This document shows positions 52,116 to 64,000 of a DNA stretch of 64,000 bases, piece after piece. The notes beneath the pieces were generated by a model. It did no database searches and had not been told where the DNA came from. It saw nothing but the letters and a program-made list of their open reading frames with translations. The stretch covers positions 1-64,000 of the forward strand of contig MCFG01000210.1 in NCBI GenBank assembly GCA_002104895.1, written 5' to 3'. Within the stretch, counting starts at the first letter, position 1; the number at the start of each line of letters is the position of its first letter. The stretch is from Anaeromyces robustus. Lineage: Eukaryota > Neocallimastigomycota > Neocallimastigomycetes > Neocallimastigales > Neocallimastigaceae. The position numbers and the translations under genes are program-made.

Positions 52116-55100
52116 TTATAAAATTTCATAATCTTTTAATAAATCTTCTTCTTCTTTCTTTTGTTTAATTTGTCTTTCTATTACTGGGTCGTCATATACG
52201 TCAAATTCAAAAGTTTCAAATACTTCACTATTTTTATTATCTTTATTTTTTATTGGTTTGCCTTGTACTTTATTGTCGTAGGTAGATTCTTCATTAACAT
52301 TTTCATTTAATTTAACTAATTCTTCTTCCACAATATTTTTATATTCTTGTTCAAAAATTTCCTTTCCTTTCTTCTTATATATTTCATTTTCATCAACTGA
52401 TTCTTGTTCAGGTGTTGGTGGAGCAATATTAGTTTTACCATTTTTATCTTTATTTGCCTTATTTTTCTTATTCAAAATAGTTAATTTACGAACATATGGC
52501 ATGGAATCTTCATCATATGACATTTCAGCTCTTAACAATTGTAATTCTTCATCTTCATTTAAGCTTTCATCTTCAGCTTTAGTTGGAGAATAACTTTGAT
52601 AATCAAATGAATCTTCAGATATTGGTGCACTTATTTCTTCATCAATTACTTTATTTGTTAATGAAGGTATTGGTTTATCATTATTATCTTTAATATCATT
52701 GTTATTATTGTTATTGTTGTTTTCTTTTATTATATCTGGATGTTGTTTTTCAACATCAGCAAGATCTTCATAATTAATTATACCATTAGAAAATTCTTCA
52801 ACTTCACCATTCTTAATATATACATCAACATCAACTTGTTTCATTTCTATTTTTGGTAATTCTTCAGAATTAATTTCAGAAGATGAAATTTCAGTAGTAT
52901 CAGAAGTTTTAGTATTTTCTATATCTGCATCATTAGCATCATTAGAAGTTGATGAATCTTTCACATTATTTATTATATTTTCATTTTCATTTTCATTTTC
53001 ATTTTCATTTTCGTTTATATTTTCATTTGTTGGAGAAATATTAGTAATATCTTCAATTTCACCATTTTTTATATATTCTTCAGTTTCAACAACTTTCATT
53101 TCAATTTCTGGACCATCTTCTAATACTTCTTCTTCAATTTTTTCTTTTTCTTCTTCCTTTTGAGAAGTTTCATCAATAGTGGAATCTTCAATTTTAGATG
53201 GATCATGTTCTAAAGGTTGAGATGAAAAAACATCATCAACAAATTTTGATGAAGAAGCTAATCCATTAATACCACCAATAAGTGTATTTTTGAAAGTATT
53301 TAATAATGATCTACGATAATTTGGAGAACCATTATTATTATTATTATTTTCATCAACAGTAATATCTCTTGTTGTTACAGATGGTTCGGCTTCAGTTTCA
53401 ACTTTAGTTTCAGCATTATCATTAGTAGCTTCTGGTTCAGATTTTTTCTCTTCTTGTTTTTTCTTAGAATAATCAGCTTTATATTTATTAAATTGTTCAA
53501 TGTAATAACTATTAGGATGTTCAGTGTTATTTCTACCTGTAATAAGTGGTTTATTATAATTAATATTTTCCTTGGCTTCTTCTGTTATACCTTTTGTCAC
53601 TTCTTTCTTTTCATCATTATCATTGATTTTTGAAGTAACTTCAGAAGTTGTTTCAGGTTTAACTTCTGATTTGATTTCTGGTTGAACTTCAGTTTTTATT
53701 TCAGTTGTTTCAGGTTTAGTTTCAGGTTTAGTTTCGGGTTTAGTTTCATCAGATTTAGTTTCATTAGGTTTAGTTTCATCAGGTTTAGCTTCATTATTAA
53801 CATTTGTAGTTGTAGTATTATTAGTTTCCGAATTTTGATTTCCTGGATAATTATTATCATAAATAGGACCAAATAAGAAATTCGTTATAGCTTCATCTTT
53901 TTCATCTAAATAATCTAAGAAAGATGTAACACCGGTTCCAATAGTTCCAATACCAGAAGCTAAATTATTTAAAAAGCCTTTAATAGATTCAGCAGCTACA
54001 TTTGCTTGTTCAGAAATAGGATTTAAAATTGCTTCTTCAAGGGATAGATTTCCAGTAGCAGTTGAATTTTGAGAATTAGTTTGATTGGCAGATTGAGGTG
54101 TAGTTGAATTAGTTGTTGATTCAGGAATAGTATTATTAATTGGATTTGTGGTATCTTGTGTAGTAGAAGTAGATGGAGTAGTAGTAGTAGTACTAGTAGT
54201 TGTAGTAGTAGTATTTAAATTTTGAGTAGTATCTGGAGTTGTAGAAGCAGGAGTTGAAGTTGAATTAGATGATGATGTTGAATTAAATGGAATAGAATGG
54301 GCAGTTTCGTTTCTACGTTCTATTTGATCAAATATATCTTTAAAAAGAATATCCTTAATTTTGGAATAATCATCAATTGCAGATGTTATTTTTGATATAT
54401 TAGTTTTTACATCATTATTAACCATTTCAGCTGATTTTCTTACATTATCTTTAATATTTTTGATTTCTTCTGAATACTGATTACGACATTCATTTGAAAT
54501 ATATCTAGCAATATCTTTAAATATATCACTATCTTCTTTTACATTATTTTTGAAGTCACATTTTAAGCTTTCAATAATTCCTCTTATTAAATCAACATCT
54601 TCCTTAGTACTTTCTTTGATATTACTTTTTACACTTTCCAAAATTCCTTTAAGTAAATCAGAATCTTCTTTTGACTTATTAACACTATCTTTTAAAACAT
54701 CTAATATTTGTTGAATCATATCAGTATCATTTCTTGCACTATTTCTCATAGTTTCCATCATTTTTCTAGCTGCATCAGTTTGCATATAAATACTCTTTCT
54801 AAATAATTCCTTATAGTCCATATTTTCGTATTCATTATTATTTGATTGATTATCTTCAGTTTGAATAGATTGATTTTTTGTTTCCTTTTTTTCACTAGTA
54901 GATGATTTATTATCAATTTCTGATAATTCTGCTTCCTTTCCTTTTGATGTTGTAGCTTCTTCAATTTGTTGTGGAACTGATACTTTTTCAACTTTAATTT
55001 GTTGTGATTCGACATTTTGTTCTGGTACTGATACTTTTTCAACGTTAGCTTCTTGAGGTTCAACTTTTTGTTCTTGTTGCTTTGGTACTGGTTCTTCTTC

Positions 55101-56184
55101 AACTTGTTGTGGTTCAACTTTTTGTTCTTGTTGTTCTGGTATTGGTTCTTCTTCAACTTGTTGTGGTTCAACTTTTTGTTCTTGTTGTTCTGGTACTGGT
55201 TCTTCTTCAACTTGTTGTGGTTCAACTTTTTGTTCTTGTTTTTCTGGTACTGGTTCTTCTTCAACTTGTTGTGGTTCAACTTTTTGTTCTTGTTGTTCTG
55301 GTACTGGTTCTTCTTCAACTTGTTGTGGTTCAATGTTTTCTTCTTCAACAGTTTCTTGTTCATTATTCTCTTGAGTTATATTATTTGGAGCAACTTCTTT
55401 AAATATTAAAATATTTACAAAACATAAAAATGTTAATATTTACTCAGTATAACTTTTTTATTTTTTATTTATTTTTATAAATTTATTAATGAAAAATTAT
55501 AATATATTATTAGTTACCATCATATTCAGTTATATATAAAGACAAAGAATCATTGCCTATATTTTTATCAATAGCTTTCCATAAATCTTCTTGAGAAGAA
55601 ATGAAATTAAATTCTATATTATTAATATATAATATATGTATTCAAAGGTATTAATATTTTATTTTTATAATAATAATTACAATAAAGATAATAAAATTAA
55701 AATTTTATAAACAAATAAATAAATAAATAAATAAATAATTAAATAAATATATATATATAAAGATAAATATAAAAAAAAAATATCTTTATTATATGTTATA
55801 TAATATAAATTAAAGAAATTATTATATTTACCATTATCATGTGAGTATTCTATCATAAAGTTGGCATTATCATCTAAATTAAAAACATTTCTGATAATAA
55901 TTTTGAGGGTAGAATAATCTTCTACACCACTAAGTGGTAATTTAAAACTTCTAAAATGCCAGTTTAACTAAATATTATTAAAATTGTATATAGATATATA
56001 AATTAAATTTATGTACCATTTTTCATTTTTCTTAAAAAAATTAATTTACTATTTTATTTTTTCTTAAATAATGTCTATATTCTAATAATAGTAGCATAAT
56101 TATTATTAGAATTCTTATAAATTTGCATAATTTCATATTTAAAATAAATACCTGAGCTTTAATTTGAATTTCACTGCCTTCCAT
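52116..56184 (-). CDS. PB1-domain protein with acidic repeats and coiled-coil region
   Basis: Four exons, 56152-56184, 55832-55967, 55518-55613 and 52116-55396, give about 1181 aa. Residues about 3-85 form a PB1 domain: IQIKAQLNWHFRSFKLPLSG has the first-strand Lys and RSF-x-LP typical of PB1, and IEYSHDNEFNFISSQEDLWKAI matches the OPCA region, though with few of its acidic residues. Five 18-residue repeats (VEPQQVEEEPVPEQQEQK) follow. From residue 281 four imperfect 22-23-residue helical units occur (KEDSDLLKGILESVKSNIKE and relatives). Then come Thr/Ser/Asn-rich and KPE-rich stretches, an amphipathic segment (SIKGFLNNLASGIGTIGTGV), and a duplicated block (EMKVVETEEYIKNGEIED / EMKQVDVDVYIKNGEVEE). 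The protein ends LLKDYEIL. PB1 domains pair with other PB1 domains in signalling and autophagy scaffolds. No ZZ, kinase or SH3 domain is present. I do not recognise the family; a scaffold or receptor role is inferred. Confidence 0.85.
55064..55333 (-). repeat. Coding tandem repeat, five 54-bp units
   Basis: Five nearly identical 54-bp units encode VEPQQVEEEPVPEQQEQK, with single changes (I for V, K for Q). They lie just after the PB1 domain. Further, more diverged copies (VEPQEANVEKVSVPEQN, VESQQIKVEKVSVPQQ) follow. Confidence 0.93.
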
Positions 56185-56668
56185 ACTTTTTAAAAAATTA
56201 TATATATTACTTTAATAAAAATGAAAGATTATTATTAAAGGTATTTAAATTTGAACTAAAAAAAAAATAAAATTGAAATTATAAATTAAGAACTTACGTT
56301 TTAATGAAATTTATTTAATTGATACTTTATTTTATTTTTTAAAAAAAAATAAGAATAATTTTTTATAGTTATATTTATATTATATATAAATTGATTATTT
56401 ATAAAATATATTTATTTAAAAAGTATATATAAATTTAAAGATATAAGAACTATAGTCTTCGATTTTAATTATTTATATTGTTTTATTTTATAAAAATTAA
56501 TTAAAGCCTATTTATAAAACAATGTTAATTTGCTTTAATTTTATAGTTTAATAACTTTTAGTTTTAACGAAGAAAAAAAAAAATACAAAAAATTGGAAAA
56601 TTTAGTAGGTATTTATTCTATTTTAGTTTTGAATTTTTTAAAATAAATTAAAAATCTTTTGTAAATTA

Positions 56669-56808
<140 letters not shown>

Positions 56809-58088
56809 ATATTAAATATTGCTTTTCATATATTTTTTAAAATTTTTTGAAAAAACATTATTAATATCACAAGATAATTAATATATTACTAAATGTATTT
56901 ATATATATTATTTATTATATTTTTTATATGATATAAAAAATTATTAATAATTATTAATAATTATTAATAAGAATTGAAAAGATTTTCTAAGTAAATATAT
57001 TTTTATTCTTAATATATATTACAATATAATCTATATATATTAATAAAAATTGGATAATCAATAAAATATTGACATTCATAAATATAATAATATATAATAT
57101 ATTTTAATTGGAATATTATATTAAATATATTAATAGTATATTTAATAATATATTTTTTAAAATGATGAAATAAATTTTTAAAAAATTAAAAAAAAAAATA
57201 ATTTTATTATTAAATTAAATTTTGCTATGTTATATATTATTAATATATTTGAATATTTATTCTTATATATATTAATTTATATATTAATATATACTTTTTT
57301 TCTGTTAATATAAGAAAAAGAACACCATTTTTTATAATTAAAAAAGAAACCTCTAAAAAGAAATTAATTTATTAATAAATTTATTATTGTATATATTTTA
57401 TTATTTTATTATTTTATATTAAATATTTTATAATATTATATTTATTATAATTAAATAAAATTAAATAAAATTAAATAATAAAATAATAAAATATTTAATA
57501 ATAAAAAATTATTTTTATTTTAATTTATCTGTAGCAATAATTGAATTTTTAAAGTTTATCCTGTTTGGGTTTCACAAAAAAAACTTAAAAAATTTTTTTA
57601 TTTCTGGTTATAAGAATTATTTCTCTAGTATTTCATAAAGAATAGGATTAGTAAGAATGAATAAAAAAAAAAGCATTTAAATAAATATTTTTATTATAAA
57701 TTGAATAGAATAATATTATCAATTAAAGATGTTAATTTATATTAACAATATTACTATTTATTATTTATTTTTTATAAACTTATATATAAACATAAATCAC
57801 CTTTGTGAAAATATGAGTTTCCATAATAATTAAATTATCATACAATAAATCAATTTAATAATATAATAATAATTCATTAATAAATAGATATTTTCTCATT
57901 ATTCTTGTTATATAAAAGCATGATTATGATTAGTTATCGTATTAAATATAAACATTCAAGTTTATTCGTAAAATTGTAAAATATCTTATTCCGTTTAATA
58001 ATAATGTTTAATCTAAATAATATTTTACAATAAAATAAAATAAAGAATAAAAATAAAATAATTCCATTTATTATATGTATATAAATTT

Positions 58089-58089
58089 C

Positions 58090-58143
<54 letters not shown>
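58089..58143. repeat. (ATT)n microsatellite
   Basis: About 18 pure ATT units in intergenic DNA. Confidence 0.95.
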
Positions 58144-58933
58144 GAATTAAAACTAAAAAAAATAAAATTTTCTAAAAACTTCTTTTTTGAATTATATCAT
58201 AAAAAATACAGAATATAAATAAAAATAATTTTAAACATTATTAATGAATAATATTTTAAAAATTATTTATTAATTTATTTTATTTTATTTTATTTAAAAT
58301 TTATAATAAATAAAATTTTATTATTGGAACAAATATTTAATATATATAAAGGTTAAATAATTTTTCCCATATTGAAATATTGTTATTTTTTGATAGCCAC
58401 TATTTTGGGCAGTTATTATTTATTAGTTAATATTAATAAATAAATAAATAAATAAATATATAAATAAATAAATAATTCTACAATTAGTTAAGTTATAATA
58501 ATAAAGTATTTATTAATAAAAAATCAAATGAATAATATCACATGATTACATATATATATGATGATAACACATAAATATTAATTAATAAAATAATTGTTAT
58601 TTTAATACTTATAATTAAAAATAAAAAAACTTCAGTTAATGTATAAATCATTTTCAATGTTTTAACTATTGTTATAATAATAATAAATGTAATATATATA
58701 TTATTAAATGTTAACTTTTTTTTTTTTTTAATCTTTATGAATGATTATATTATTAAATTTCTTTTTTTTTTTCTTTAACAATATTATAGAAAATGTATAA
58801 TTAAAATTAAATAAAATATTCAAATGGTTTTACAATTTTTAAATTAACATAAATATGTATAATAATTTTAATTAATTAATCATTTTTTAGGAAAATTTTT
58901 GGTGTATAATAACTTTAACTAATATATTTAGTC

Positions 58934-63205
<4,272 letters not shown>

Positions 63206-64000
63206 TAATAAATAATCAAATAAAAAGTAAAATAAACAAATAAATACATATAATGTTTTAATATTCTATTTTCTATATGATAATAATAAATTATAAATAA
63301 ATTATACTTTAAAAAAGTATTTAATTCAATCTTCATAAAAATATAATAAAAAAAAATACTAATTATTACCACTTTAAATTAAATAATAATTAAAAAGTAA
63401 GATTTTAATAATAATCAATAATAATAATAATAATATAAAAATAAAAAAATAAAAAAATAAAAAAATAAAAACAATATAACAAAAAGTAAGAATACAAATA
63501 AAATAAATAAATAAATAAATAAATAAAAATAAAAATAAAAAAAAAATAAAAATAAAATAAAATAAATAAATAAATAAAAATAAAAAAAAAATAAGATTTA
63601 ATATTGATTTAATTTTTTAATAAAACATTACTAAATCTATTAAAAAAACTATAGTTACAAAATATAATCTATAGTTTTAGTTCAAAGTAAATATTTACAT
63701 TAATAATTGTAATAATATTCTATTTAATTATTATTTATATAAACTTTATTAATTTATTATTTATTAATATTATTTTTTTTTTTTTTTTGTTATACTTGGT
63801 TTCTTTCTTTTTTTTTTTTTTTTAATTATTATTATACTTTATACTTTTTTTTTTTTTTTATTTTATTTTATTTTATTTTATTTGACTTAATTATATTAAA
63901 GGTAAATATTAAAATTTATGTAATTACATGAATTAAATGAGGATTATCTTTACATATTATAATTTTTTTTTTAATTATAATATATAATGTTATTGATAGT
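63206..64000. other. 3' flank of WDR91, low complexity
   Basis: No gene is seen up to the window edge. It has (AAAAATA)/(TAAA) runs at 63435-63595 and T tracts at 63772-63885. A neighbouring gene may start or end beyond the window. Confidence 0.6.

Noticed and set aside
54758-55409. Long open frames in other frames of the 54-bp repeat (KKNQYQNNKNKKLNHN and its antisense)
   Set aside because: They arise because the 54-bp unit repeats in every frame. The PB1-gene frame has splice continuity with upstream exons and the others do not.

Overview
This is nuclear DNA from a eukaryote with an extremely AT-rich genome (introns and intergenic DNA are mostly A and T). It holds twelve protein genes and 80 introns that I could join in frame. 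Seventy-nine introns fit GT-AG; one, in the vasohibin gene, looks like a U12-type AT-AC intron. Ciliary or microtubule genes (DZIP1, a Tctex-type dynein light chain, vasohibin), asparagine-rich low-complexity proteins and many short introns fit a flagellated, zoospore-forming fungus. An anaerobic gut fungus (Neocallimastigomycota) is my best guess. The species is inferred, not proven. Dictyostelids are less likely because they lack cilia.

Layout: 2582-5498 (+) SLC35C2-like nucleotide-sugar/triose-phosphate transporter; 7639-13900 (-) Sel1-repeat protein with a giant disordered tail; 19179-20701 (+) membrane RING-CH (MARCH-type) ubiquitin ligase; 21936-22878 (-) SH3BGRL thioredoxin-fold protein; 24398-32367 (+) DZIP1 with an 18-copy 39-bp minisatellite; 32911-35873 (-) DNMT2 tRNA methyltransferase with a 7-nt microexon; 36859-40965 (+) RRN3 (Pol I initiation factor) with a 1.8-kb intron; 41852-43091 (-) DYNLT2B-like dynein light chain; 45161-46643 (+) V-ATPase subunit F; 47571-49609 (-) vasohibin with an AT-AC intron and a 10-nt microexon; 52116-56184 (-) PB1-domain protein; 58934-63205 (+) WDR91. 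The first ten genes strictly alternate in strand, so neighbours are convergent or divergent pairs.

Functional links: DZIP1 (ciliary base/transition zone), DYNLT2B (dynein-2 light chain) and vasohibin (tubulin detyrosination) act on cilia and microtubules. WDR91, VMA7, the RING-CH ligase and possibly the PB1 protein act in endosome, vacuole or degradation pathways. RRN3 and DNMT2 serve rRNA synthesis and tRNA modification. These are housekeeping functions; there is no sign of an operon-like or metabolic cluster.

Most noteworthy: (1) the AT-AC intron in a vasohibin with a fully conserved Cys-His-Ser triad spacing; (2) microexons of 7 and 10 nt, plus 16-, 20- and 21-nt exons, each restoring a conserved family motif; (3) a roughly 230-nt island at 50.58-50.81 kb, about 41% G+C by my count in otherwise AT-only DNA, with several perfect stems, which could be an uncharacterised structured RNA or a retroposed remnant; (4) a 33-bp perfect inverted repeat and a 26-bp palindrome inside the oversized RRN3 intron. 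No tRNA, rRNA, CRISPR array or intact mobile element was recognised.
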